The notes beneath the pieces are model-generated. The model was not told the origin of the DNA. It did not search any database and saw nothing but the letters and a program-made list of their open reading frames with translations. Positions 26,645 to 34,897 of a stretch of DNA of 41,612 bases are shown here, piece after piece. Both the position numbers and the translations under genes were made by a program. The stretch comes from a bacterium (GTDB taxonomy: Bacteria; Spirochaetota; UBA4802; UBA5550), in the NCBI GenBank assembly GCA_024224995.1, contig JAAENB010001234.1, forward strand, positions 1-41,612, written 5' to 3'. Numbering within the stretch: the first letter of the stretch is position 1; every line of letters begins with the position of its first letter.

Positions 26645-29122
26645 ATGAGAACTACAAAAAAAATCAGGGATCTTTTTTTTCTCATGATCGTAACAACAGG
26701 GGTGATATCTTCCTTCGCGGACTGTTACACTGACCAGGATTACCATTTTTTCATCAATCCCGTTGATCCGATCAGTTACGATATCCAGGTTGCGTATACG
26801 CCCGGCTCCACTGTGGCAGACATGGAATCGGATTCAAACGGTTTATCCCTTGTCATTACGGCGCTTGATGCTGACGGTTCCGTTAATACGCATTATACAA
26901 GAACCGCCTATTTGTCTCTCATTGACAGTAAAAGCCCCTCTGCTGCAATAAGTCCGGGAATCTCGCCAAATTTTTCCAAAGGAACGGCAACCATTCCCCT
27001 TGTTCTTCTTAAGAGCATTGGGCAAAACGGGTTCCGCATACACGGCAGAGATGAAAAACACAGCTCAATAGAAGGGATCAGTGATCTCATCAGCCTTGCT
27101 GAAGAACCGGATCATTTCAATGTTGTTGCCGATTATTCCAATCTTACAATAAATGATCTTGAATCGGGAAGCAGTAATCTTACCCTCACGATTACGGCTC
27201 TTAATGCCGACGGCAGCAGGAATATTTTATACAACCGGACTACGGACCTTTCTGTTATTTGCGGCTCCTGCACTTCTCCGGTTATTTCCCCAAACTCCAC
27301 TGCCTCATTCGTGAACGGGCAGCTTGTTCTTACGGGAATTGCGGTTTCCGGTGTCCGGGAAGATTTTCAAATCCGGGCAGAGGATGATAGATTTTCCGAC
27401 ATTGAAGGCATTAGCAATACCATTTCCCTGGAAGGTGAACCTGCCTGCTATGAAGTTACCCTTTCGGGCGGTACGGTTTCCCTGTGCGCTATTGACTCTC
27501 CTACGGGCAATCCCCAGATCCTTACGATCAGGGCTCTTGATTCTACCGGCACCCTTGTTACGGGCTATAACCGTTACGCGAATTTAACCTTTGAAAACGA
27601 AGGGAGCTCCGGCGCCGCCTTCAGTCACACCCAGACTCCCAATTTCACCAACGGCGTTGTTACCATGACCAATATCTCAATTTCCGGGTATACGGGAGAC
27701 CGCTTCCGTATCCGTGCCGTGGATGAACGGTATACCGACATTGAAGGCGTGAGCGCTTATACCGCCCTTGATGTCCGAAGAGCCGATCATTTTACCATTA
27801 CGATTCAGGGGTCTCCGGCTATTATTGAATCCGGCGGTACTTATCCTCTCACTATTCTCGCATGGGATCAAACAAATGCCCGGTATACCGATTACAACGG
27901 GTATGTTAACCTGTCCATTTCGAACGGAACACTAAACGTCTCTACCGTTCGCTTAATCAACGGCTATGCCAGATACAATGTAAAGATTACCACTTCCGGC
28001 AGTTTTACCATTACCGCCACGGTCAACGCCACCCAGCCTGTGGGAACCATTTGCCTCGGCGGTTTAAGTGCCGGTGAAGGTGCGGGTTCCGTAAGCAGTG
28101 AAACTGCCCGGGCCACTACAATATCCTGTAGTTTGTATGTTCCATACGCGACACAACTCAAAAAAGGTATCAACTTTAACCTGCACCTCAAAATGAAAGT
28201 TTACAACCAGGATGGCGGCAATATGGTTGTTGGCATCTTTACGGGCACTGCCGCGTACTCATCTTCTCCTGGCGCTATGACTCCGGCTTCCACTTCCTTT
28301 TCACAAACCCTGAGCTGGTATTATACAAACCAATACGCATCATCTACGTATTTTCGCCAGCCCCAGGTATTCAGGATTGACGGTTCCGGTGACGGATCTG
28401 TTTCCGCCCATGTGACCATGACAAGTGATCCTTCCATTACCTGTGATTGCAGCACAAATGTTACCGTCCAGGAAGGGATCGGTGTTTTTGGCGATTATTC
28501 CCAGCAGCTCATGACCACATACCTGGAAGCGCATCCCGAGCTTGCTTCGAAAAAATTTATTCGCATTACGTCCATTTCGAGTATTGATGACCTTAACGCC
28601 TACAATGGACTGATTGTCAACTTCACCGGCACCGGCTGGTATAGCGGCAGAGAGCTTAGTTCCGCTTCTGCCGCTGCTATCCGGGAATTTTACGATTCCG
28701 GGCGGCCTGTCCTTATTGCCCATGATGCCATGAACGACACGGTCCTCACAGACCTGGCGGACTACATCTGGGGCGTTTCGGGCAGAACGCAAATGGAGAT
28801 TGCCCAGGTGACTTTTTCACTCATTGGCAGTCACGACATTCTCACTGTAGCTCCCTATACAATAACCGGGGTTAACACCTATGGTGAGCACTATTCCGAC
28901 GGTTTTCTCCATGACTCCGGCATTAGCGACTCTATTGTGAGCACGACGTTTAACAGCACCGGTTACGCCTGCATGCTGGCTACACAGGATCCCGCGACAC
29001 GAGGCATACTACTCAACGAATCAATTGTACACCCCTTCGCAGGTGAAAACTCTACAGAGACCCAATGGTGGGTCACCAACAAAGAACTCATGGTAAATGC
29101 TATCAATTGGCTTTTTCCATAA
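26645..29122 (+). CDS. Large secreted protein with Ig-like repeats
   Basis: 825 aa with an N-terminal signal and GAGGGGG Shine-Dalgarno. Four related repeats of about 95-110 residues cover residues 40-475. Each has a strand of the type LxLxITALDADGS, a YNRxxxLS strand, a NFxxGxxxxxxIxxSG strand, and FRIRAxDERxxDIEGVS, in the style of invasin/filamin-like bacterial Ig domains. After a Thr/Ser-rich stretch, residues 600-825 look like an alpha/beta domain (GIGVFGDYSQQLMTTYLEAH, NGLIVNFTGTGWYSG, RPVLIAHDAMND, NAINWLFP) reminiscent of ThuA or class I amidotransferase-like folds; this is tentative. Probably displayed at the surface or in the periplasm. Confidence 0.75.
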   Translation: MRTTKKIRDLFFLMIVTTGVISSFADCYTDQDYHFFINPVDPISYDIQVAYTPGSTVADMESDSNGLSLVITALDADGSVNTHYTRTAYLSLIDSKSPSAAISPGISPNFSKGTATIPLVLLKSIGQNGFRIHGRDEKHSSIEGISDLISLAEEPDHFNVVADYSNLTINDLESGSSNLTLTITALNADGSRNILYNRTTDLSVICGSCTSPVISPNSTASFVNGQLVLTGIAVSGVREDFQIRAEDDRFSDIEGISNTISLEGEPACYEVTLSGGTVSLCAIDSPTGNPQILTIRALDSTGTLVTGYNRYANLTFENEGSSGAAFSHTQTPNFTNGVVTMTNISISGYTGDRFRIRAVDERYTDIEGVSAYTALDVRRADHFTITIQGSPAIIESGGTYPLTILAWDQTNARYTDYNGYVNLSISNGTLNVSTVRLINGYARYNVKITTSGSFTITATVNATQPVGTICLGGLSAGEGAGSVSSETARATTISCSLYVPYATQLKKGINFNLHLKMKVYNQDGGNMVVGIFTGTAAYSSSPGAMTPASTSFSQTLSWYYTNQYASSTYFRQPQVFRIDGSGDGSVSAHVTMTSDPSITCDCSTNVTVQEGIGVFGDYSQQLMTTYLEAHPELASKKFIRITSISSIDDLNAYNGLIVNFTGTGWYSGRELSSASAAAIREFYDSGRPVLIAHDAMNDTVLTDLADYIWGVSGRTQMEIAQVTFSLIGSHDILTVAPYTITGVNTYGEHYSDGFLHDSGISDSIVSTTFNSTGYACMLATQDPATRGILLNESIVHPFAGENSTETQWWVTNKELMVNAINWLFP

Positions 29123-29201
29123 TAAATAGGGATTATGCGAATACACGAAAGAAAAAAAAAGATCGCTGATACACAAACATCAAGAAGCGCAATAAACGTT
29201 C

Positions 29202-29308
29202 CGAGGATGAGTGGTATTCCTCCGGAACAGGAGCCACGGAAGGCGACGCCCCGGTGTAATACAGGACGTATTATCACCGGGGTGGAGGAGGAATACCACT
29301 CATCCTCG
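29202..29308. repeat. Structured palindromic element, copy B
   Basis: Outer arms 29202-29223 and 29287-29308 form a perfect 22-bp inverted repeat whose sequence is unrelated to the arms of copy A. The 63-nt interior begins GGAACAGGAGCCACG, contains GGCGACGCC, then an inner stem CCCCGGTG with CACCGGGG, the same AATAC-AGGAC-GTATT cap, and ends GGTGGA. It lies between the Ig-repeat gene and the next outer-membrane gene; nothing else is visible in 29123-29367. Confidence 0.85.
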
Positions 29309-29367
29309 CAAGCACAAACTTCATATAGCTGTGCTCACAAACCAAATCCAATCTCCCGGGAGCAACA

Positions 29368-30309
29368 TTGTACCAGATGACTAAATATATCACCCTTATT
29401 CTTTTTGTTGCCGCAACACTCTTTGCTGCTGCAAACCTCTATGCCTACCCCGACCGCCTCATTGACGGTGAAAGCGCCATCGTTACCCCGCACCTGGATC
29501 TTGAGCTCAAAGAAGATATTATTTATACCAAAGGATACATCAATGACTGGGGCATGCGGTCCCAGATCCTTACGGGCTTCTTCGACTGGCTCGAATTTTC
29601 CCTTCGGTGCTCGTTTAATTATTTCCCGGACCTCTCCAGTCCCACGGATCTCTATTTAAGCTATTACCGGAATAACGGCTACGATGCCGATAACCTGGAC
29701 ATGGACAATCCCCGGCTCTCTTTTATTGAACCCTGTTTCAAATTCAAAACACTTCCCATGTTCCTTGACGCCTACCTGTATACCTATGTAAAATGCAAAA
29801 TCTACACCGGCATCCCGGTGATTGTTCCCTACAGCGAAGACGGCAGGGACGATAACGCTATTGCCGTTACCACTCCAAACGCCAACCAGGGACAGGATAT
29901 TACCATAGCGCTGCTCAGCAGAATGACTCTCTACTCCAGTGAAAAAAACACCTTTCTCCTCACCTATGGTACTGAGGCTGTATTCTTAGCGAATAAAAAC
30001 TGGATGGAAGAAAACAGGCAAAAATATTTTATGCCTGTTGGAGTCCTTTCGGTGCAGTTAATATCCATGGATCAATGGATGGTCCAGGTGGAAAACAGGT
30101 TTGAATACTGGATAGGCCGGGGCTGGCATTACGAGGTGCTGCCCGGCATCAGGTGGGAAATCCAGCCCTGGACAATATTTGAAGTTGGGGTTGGACTTCC
30201 TGTTCTCGGCGGTTCCGTTACCCGCTATTTTGCCGGTTTTTCCTACAAGTTCGGCATTGACAAAATAATCGAACAGGAAATATTCCGCCCTGACTCGTTT
30301 TTTAGGTAA
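29368..30309 (+). CDS. Secreted outer-membrane barrel protein of unknown family
   Basis: 313 aa from a TTG at 29368, which has GGGAG five bases upstream; ATG at 29377 is the alternative. A signal peptide (ITLILFVAATLFAAANLYA) precedes a mature part rich in aromatic residues and amphipathic strands, with short turns. It contains IDGESAIVTPHLDLELKED, WMVQVENRFEYWIG and a strand-rich end (YFAGFSYKFGIDK). It looks like a beta-barrel of the type often seen in spirochaete envelopes. Convergent with rsfS, 9 bp apart. Confidence 0.7.
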   Translation: MYQMTKYITLILFVAATLFAAANLYAYPDRLIDGESAIVTPHLDLELKEDIIYTKGYINDWGMRSQILTGFFDWLEFSLRCSFNYFPDLSSPTDLYLSYYRNNGYDADNLDMDNPRLSFIEPCFKFKTLPMFLDAYLYTYVKCKIYTGIPVIVPYSEDGRDDNAIAVTTPNANQGQDITIALLSRMTLYSSEKNTFLLTYGTEAVFLANKNWMEENRQKYFMPVGVLSVQLISMDQWMVQVENRFEYWIGRGWHYEVLPGIRWEIQPWTIFEVGVGLPVLGGSVTRYFAGFSYKFGIDKIIEQEIFRPDSFFR

Positions 30310-30318
30310 GGCTCAAGG

Positions 30319-30741
30319 TTATACTACTGAGACCGATTCCTGACGGCCGTTCTCTTTTACCACCACAAGGCGGCCGCTGTTTGCGGTCCACTGATTTGTA
30401 TCGCCCCAGAGCTTTTCAAGCTGGTAATAATCCCGTAATTCTTCAGTAAAAATATGGATTATTATCGCTTCATAATCGAGGATAATCCATCCCGAATTCA
30501 TATCAGGCTTATTCATCTCTTTTAAGCCCCCGGCAGAAAGAAAACTCCGTAGTTCTTTGGCAAGAGCCCTGCAATGCAGTAGTGAATTAGCAGTTGTTAT
30601 AAGGAAAGAACCGAGATAACTGTTTGTTTCACTGAGGTCAACAAAGGCTGTATTCACCGCCTTTTTCTCTTCAAGAACACGCGCGCATCTTTCCGCGATT
30701 TCAAAAATGCTTAACTTTTTTAAATTCGTTTTGATAATCAA
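30319..30741 (-). CDS. rsfS: Ribosomal silencing factor RsfS
   Basis: 140 aa. RsfS binds ribosomal protein L14 and blocks subunit joining when nutrients are scarce. Motifs: VLEEKKAVNTAFVDLSETN, YLGSFLITTANSLLHCRALAKEL, GWIILDYEAIIIHIFTEELRDYYQLEKLWGD-type C-terminus. The TTG start overlaps the LCP gene stop as TTGA, with AGGAGA upstream. Last gene of the proA-nadD-LCP-rsfS set. Confidence 0.93.
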   Translation of the reverse strand: MIIKTNLKKLSIFEIAERCARVLEEKKAVNTAFVDLSETNSYLGSFLITTANSLLHCRALAKELRSFLSAGGLKEMNKPDMNSGWIILDYEAIIIHIFTEELRDYYQLEKLWGDTNQWTANSGRLVVVKENGRQESVSVV

Positions 30742-31844
30742 TGTGCCAGATCTTCTCCTATAATTATTAGTATATTCGTAAGAACGGTACTATCAATAAC
30801 ATGAAATACCCGTTCAATACCGGTAAGCTCAGATACTTTACGGACCGCGGCATGGTTTCCCTTCCGGCTGATTATTATGGATTTCTTCATTTGCGGATAG
30901 GAAGATGTTCCAAACTCTACTACATTCAGCCCGTCTCTCATGAGAATATTCCTCATTTTCCTGGCCAGTCCCGAAACAGATGTTCCGTTCAGGATCTTTA
31001 TCTTTGCCACAGGCTCAGTTTCCGCATTGATGATAATGGGAGTGAGGAACTCCTTTTCATAGATTTTATAGGCAATTCTGTCGGTTATATACTGTCCATT
31101 TTGATCGAACCCTCCGGGTAATGTTGTTGAAAATATATCGCCATCTTGAAACAAAAGCTCTCCAATTTTAAACATTTCCTGGGGTTGAAAATTGGTTCGT
31201 ACGGTATCCATCATTTCCGTGATAAATTCCATGTTAAGAAATTTCCTTTTGCTCTCCTTTTTATAATACAGGGTAGATAGTATATCCTGTACCCGGTCAT
31301 ATTTCAGGTATATGGAATTAACCTCTACACTATTAATATACTCATTTATTTTCTTCCCGTCAAAATAATTTATACCAAATTTAACATTTGAATTATACCG
31401 CCCCTGGTCCAGAATAAAAAGCTCAACCCCCTCTGCCAGGTCCACGATCCTTTTAACATCAGTGGCGTACAATTCCACGTAAAATGGTATATTTAATTTC
31501 AGATCATCATTCAGGGAAGCCCTTATTTTGTCGAAATCCCCAAAATCTATATCGGAAAGGGAGCTGAATTTCTCTTTTTTATCATCGAGATAAATTTTAA
31601 AGGAGGGAGGAATAAAAGTCACTCCTACATTATTTTTTTCCGGCACAATGCTGAGTATGGCAAAAAACCGGTGCTTATGTTCACGGTATTTATTACTCCC
31701 GGCGACAAGGATATTGATCATCTGTTTGTTCGCAACCAGCTGTTCTACGGCATTTCGCGTGCCTAAGAGATAGGACTGAACCAGGTAAAAAGCCCCCATG
31801 AGCATACACAACAGTACTACTATTATTATAATCTTCTTTTTCAA
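30738..31844 (-). CDS. LytR-CpsA-Psr-like protein with LytR_C domain
   Basis: 368 aa. One N-terminal transmembrane helix (IIIIVVLLCMLMGAFYLVQS), then a divergent LCP-type domain (INILVAGSNKYREHKHRFFAIL, with the usual Asp/Arg residues poorly kept), then a C-terminal LytR_C domain (AKIKILNGTSVSGLARKM, IISRKGNHAAVRKVSELTGI). Classic LCP enzymes attach glycopolymers to the cell wall; the missing acidic/Arg residues make that activity doubtful here. The TTG start overlaps the nadD stop by 4 bp. Confidence 0.8.
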   Translation of the reverse strand: MKKKIIIIVVLLCMLMGAFYLVQSYLLGTRNAVEQLVANKQMINILVAGSNKYREHKHRFFAILSIVPEKNNVGVTFIPPSFKIYLDDKKEKFSSLSDIDFGDFDKIRASLNDDLKLNIPFYVELYATDVKRIVDLAEGVELFILDQGRYNSNVKFGINYFDGKKINEYINSVEVNSIYLKYDRVQDILSTLYYKKESKRKFLNMEFITEMMDTVRTNFQPQEMFKIGELLFQDGDIFSTTLPGGFDQNGQYITDRIAYKIYEKEFLTPIIINAETEPVAKIKILNGTSVSGLARKMRNILMRDGLNVVEFGTSSYPQMKKSIIISRKGNHAAVRKVSELTGIERVFHVIDSTVLTNILIIIGEDLAH

Positions 31845-32425
31845 TTAAAATACAACCTCTTCTCTTTAATATAATCACAAACCAGGGGCGGTGTTAAATA
31901 CCGGATCCCCTGCTCATTCCGGACCCGTTCCCGTATATACGTGGAACTGATCTCTATCATTGGGTTCTTTGCCAATATAATTTCCCGGGCTATATTCCGG
32001 AAATCTTTTCGATATTCATCAATTCCGGGACGTCTCATTACAACAAGATTGGCCATTGTCAAAATAGCCTCATAATCCTTCCAGCTATGGAGTTCATTAA
32101 AAGAATCGGCCCCGATTATAAGATATACGTCGGCCCGGGGATAGATTTTTTTTACTTCTTTTAGAGTATCAATAGTATATGAAGGGCCGTTCCTGTCTAT
32201 TTCCAGGGAAGAGACCTCAAACGCCTCATTTCCCTTAATTGCCAGGTTCACCATTGCGAGCCGGTCTTCGGCGGGAATTACGCCCATGAAATCTTTATGT
32301 ACGGGCATGCGTACAGGAATAAAGATCACCCTATGGAGATCATAATCATTTTTTATGACCTCCGCATTAATTAAGTGGCCATAATGTATGGGGTTAAATG
32401 TTCCGCCGTATATTCCCAGTCGCAA
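31841..32425 (-). CDS. nadD: Nicotinate-nucleotide adenylyltransferase
   Basis: 194 aa. Makes deamido-NAD from nicotinate mononucleotide and ATP in NAD synthesis. The nucleotidyltransferase motif is GGTFNPIHYGHL, and ISSTYIRERV is the family's ISSTxIR motif. Also DVYLIIGADSFNELHSWKDY. It starts with TTG 2 bp after the proA stop, with GGAGAG about 11 bases upstream. Confidence 0.95.
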   Translation of the reverse strand: MRLGIYGGTFNPIHYGHLINAEVIKNDYDLHRVIFIPVRMPVHKDFMGVIPAEDRLAMVNLAIKGNEAFEVSSLEIDRNGPSYTIDTLKEVKKIYPRADVYLIIGADSFNELHSWKDYEAILTMANLVVMRRPGIDEYRKDFRNIAREIILAKNPMIEISSTYIRERVRNEQGIRYLTPPLVCDYIKEKRLYFN

Positions 32426-32427
32426 GG

Positions 32428-33690
32428 TTACCGAATCTCTCCGTTTCCGTAAATTATATATTTTAGCGTTGTGAGCCCCTCGATTCCCATGGCACCCCGA
32501 ACATGTAATTTCTGGGTCGAGATGCCCACTTCCGCTCCTAGCCCAAACTCGCCGCCGTCGTGAAAGCGTGTTGACGAATTGACAAATACTGCTGCTGAAT
32601 CGACCTCGCGAAGGAAACGGTCCGCGTTGCCGTAATCGGAGGTGACGATTGCTTCGGAATGGCCGGAACCATGCTTTAGAATGTGGTCCATTGCGTCTTC
32701 CAGTGAATCAACAATACGGACCGAAAGGACCAGGTCCAGATATTCCGTATCCCAATCTTCCTCCCGCGCGGATTTGACAATTCCGGGAAAAAGTTCTACT
32801 GTTTTTTCACATCCCAGGAGCGCTACATTGTTTTCGCGCAGGCCCTGCAGCAAGGACTCTTTATGGGGAAAATCCGCGTGTACCAGGAGTGTTTCCATTG
32901 CGTTGCACACTCCGGGACGCTGCACCTTCGCGTTTACGGCTATATTTTTTGCCATCTCTTCCTCGGCGCTTGCGTCAATAAAAGTATGGCACAGCCCTTT
33001 GTCGTGCTTGATCACGGGTATTGTTGATTCTTCCGATACCCGCTTAATAAGGGCTTCTCCTCCCCGGGGTATTACTATGTCGATATGTTTATCCTTTTTG
33101 AGCAGCAGCGGTACCAGCTCTCTTTCGGTCCGGGAAATAAGGGTTACTATGCTGCCGGGATATCCCGATTCCACAAGGGCTTCTTCCACTATGGCATGAA
33201 GCGCCCTGTTTGAATGAATGGCCTCTTTCCCGCCCCTTAAAATAGAAGCATTGCCCGATTTTATACAGAGCGCCGCAATATCGGTTGTTACATTGGGTCG
33301 AGACTCAAAAATAACTGCTATCACCCCAATAGGTACCCGCATTTGCCCGACCCTGAGCCCTGAGGGCCGAACCTTCATATTCTCTACTTTCCCTACGGGT
33401 TCTTCCAGCATGGCTATTTCTTCTATGGATACGGCCATTCCTTCGATTCGGTCGGGACTGAGTAAAAGGCGGTCGTACAGAGCCTTGCTGACCCCGGCTT
33501 CCTCTGCCGCGTCCAGATCCTTTTTATTCTCTGATACTATAAAATCGGTCTTTTTCCGTAAATTTGCCGCCATATTGGCTAAAAGATTGTTCTTTTCAAC
33601 TGTGGATAAATTCGCGATTACCCTGGACGCTTCCCGGGTTTTTTGGCAAATTTCATCTATATATTGGCTGTTTTCTTGTTCGTTCCCCAT
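32428..33690 (-). CDS. proA: Gamma-glutamyl phosphate reductase
   Basis: 420 aa, family length. Reduces gamma-glutamyl phosphate to glutamate semialdehyde for proline synthesis. The catalytic cysteine is in VQRPGVCNAMETLL; other signatures are VIFESRPNVTTDIAALCIKSG, ILRGGKEAIHSN and EVGISTQKLHVRGAMG near the C-terminus. ATG start with AGGAAA upstream. First gene of the set; proB is not next to it in this window. Confidence 0.97.
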   Translation of the reverse strand: MGNEQENSQYIDEICQKTREASRVIANLSTVEKNNLLANMAANLRKKTDFIVSENKKDLDAAEEAGVSKALYDRLLLSPDRIEGMAVSIEEIAMLEEPVGKVENMKVRPSGLRVGQMRVPIGVIAVIFESRPNVTTDIAALCIKSGNASILRGGKEAIHSNRALHAIVEEALVESGYPGSIVTLISRTERELVPLLLKKDKHIDIVIPRGGEALIKRVSEESTIPVIKHDKGLCHTFIDASAEEEMAKNIAVNAKVQRPGVCNAMETLLVHADFPHKESLLQGLRENNVALLGCEKTVELFPGIVKSAREEDWDTEYLDLVLSVRIVDSLEDAMDHILKHGSGHSEAIVTSDYGNADRFLREVDSAAVFVNSSTRFHDGGEFGLGAEVGISTQKLHVRGAMGIEGLTTLKYIIYGNGEIR

Positions 33691-33953
33691 AGAGGTTTTC
33701 CTTTTTGTATAATTGTTTAAAAAAATATGACAATTGTTTTATGAACCTGTATGGATTTCAGTCAAGTAAAAAATGCACCGGAAGTATGCTAATCAACTTT
33801 AAGCTCATACTGTAACCGGCCAATTGATACGTCAAGGAGATCGGGTTGGATAACATTGCATTGGAAGAAATACGGGAATGGCTTAAGGAGGGAAGAAGCA
33901 AGACAAGAAGACGATTATCTCTTTTACCTTGCTCCTTTTACCTTTTACCGGTC

Positions 33954-34679
33954 TTACTTTATCCTCATTACCCAGACTACGGACATATTGGTTGGGCGGG
34001 TTTCATCGATTTCTGTTCCAGTTGCAACTCGAGCTCCGGTCACTCCATTCGATGGTCTTGTATCGTTATTGTCGCCACCTGTTTGCCAACCCCAGGAATG
34101 AAAATTATTATCTTGCGAAAAAATAGTTTGGCCGGCTCGAAACCAAACAGGAATATTATGTGTGTGCTCCTGTATCTGGTCATTTTGTAAGTCACCGGAA
34201 AAGCTTCCTCCTCGCAAAAACCTCCCATTCGCATAGTTCAAATTTGGGAGTATTTGCCCATTAAGAGGGCTCTCGGCGTCAGATATTACACTGCCGTTGC
34301 ATTCAACGAAATTGGCTGCCAGAGCCGGAATACCACTTAAGCTTTTATGCCATGCTACGATTGCTCCAACGGGCACGGTTGATTCAACCGGCGCTTTTGA
34401 TGTTTTCAATGCCGCGTTCTCTGTTTCAAGAAGGGTTATTTTTGCTGTTAAACTGGCAGTATCTGTAGCTACACCGCCTGTCATTGCTGCTAATTCAGCC
34501 CGAATGGCAATGTTATCCTGCTGCAGGTTTGAAATACTCTTATACATTTCGGAAAAGCTGAAATCCGAATCATCGGTTGATGAATTTGAACTACTATTAG
34601 AAAGACCAGCTTCACACCCTGAAAAGGCAAGAATCGCCGCGAATAGAGTGAAAACAGTCAGGTTGAGTACCTTTTTCAT
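33954..34679 (-). CDS. Lipoprotein with phage tail-collar-like domain, paralogue 1
   Basis: 241 aa. Lipoprotein signal (AILAFSGCEAG), a low-complexity Ser/Asn/Asp stretch, a coiled coil (MYKSISNLQQDNIAIRAELAA and onward to about 95), then a tail-collar-like domain: VPVGAIVAWHKSL, FVECNGSVIS, GRFLRGGS, QNDQIQEHTHNIP, ending ETRPTNMSVVWVMRIK. Collar domains form trimeric fibre tips in phages; here it would be tethered to a membrane by lipid. AGGAG with 6-7 nt spacing before the ATG. It is a close paralogue of 38299-38991 and lies in a duplicated segment. Confidence 0.82.
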   Translation of the reverse strand: MKKVLNLTVFTLFAAILAFSGCEAGLSNSSSNSSTDDSDFSFSEMYKSISNLQQDNIAIRAELAAMTGGVATDTASLTAKITLLETENAALKTSKAPVESTVPVGAIVAWHKSLSGIPALAANFVECNGSVISDAESPLNGQILPNLNYANGRFLRGGSFSGDLQNDQIQEHTHNIPVWFRAGQTIFSQDNNFHSWGWQTGGDNNDTRPSNGVTGARVATGTEIDETRPTNMSVVWVMRIK

Positions 34680-34738
34680 AATTTTCTCCTGTTTACTTGT
34701 GTTGTAGAATAAAAACTACCTGATTGGGTAATGATAAC

Positions 34739-34804
34739 AATATAGATATATATGCTCTTTTAGTCAAACGTTTGGGAATGAACGCTAGCTGGGGAGGAAT
34801 GAAC
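34739..34804 (-). promoter_or_regulatory. Promoter with paired upstream sites, paralogue 1
   Basis: On the minus strand, two GTTCATTCC sites (34796-34804 and 34775-34783) start 21 bp apart, then 7 bp, -35 TTGACT (34762-34767), a 17-bp spacer and -10 TATATT (34739-34744). The same arrangement precedes the paralogue at 39041-39105. Confidence 0.7.
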
Positions 34805-34865
34805 AACAGTTTTTTTTTAAAAAATGACAAAACGCGGGGAATCAAAGCTGAAAATTTGCGTATGC

Positions 34866-34897
34866 AAAATAATAAAACCGGGGGATTTTATTATTTT
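34866..34897. terminator. AT-rich hairpin at the end of the membrane protein gene
   Basis: A perfect 12-bp stem (34866-34877 with 34886-34897), loop CCGGGGGA. It overlaps the stop codon of the gene at 34891. The stem is A/T-only, so its strength is doubtful. Confidence 0.4.

Larger units (their letters stand above)
33891..34858. repeat. Duplicated segment, copy 1 (gene, promoter and 3' flank)
   Basis: Matches 38241-39159 in the same orientation. Similarity begins at GGAAGAAGCAAGACAAGAAG, covers the whole lipoprotein gene and promoter, and ends past the poly-T tract at GCTGAAAATTTG. The 33691-33890 part of this gap holds only a short coding-like fragment. Confidence 0.75.

Noticed and set aside
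26763..29277. Antisense open frames of up to 150 codons over the Ig-repeat gene
   Set aside because: They mirror the codon bias of the plus-strand gene and show no domain or ribosome-binding site.
33846..34190. TTG-started open frame with a good AAGGAG site
   Set aside because: Only the first 20 or so codons look coding; the rest runs antisense through the lipoprotein gene. Probably a truncated gene at the edge of the duplicated segment.
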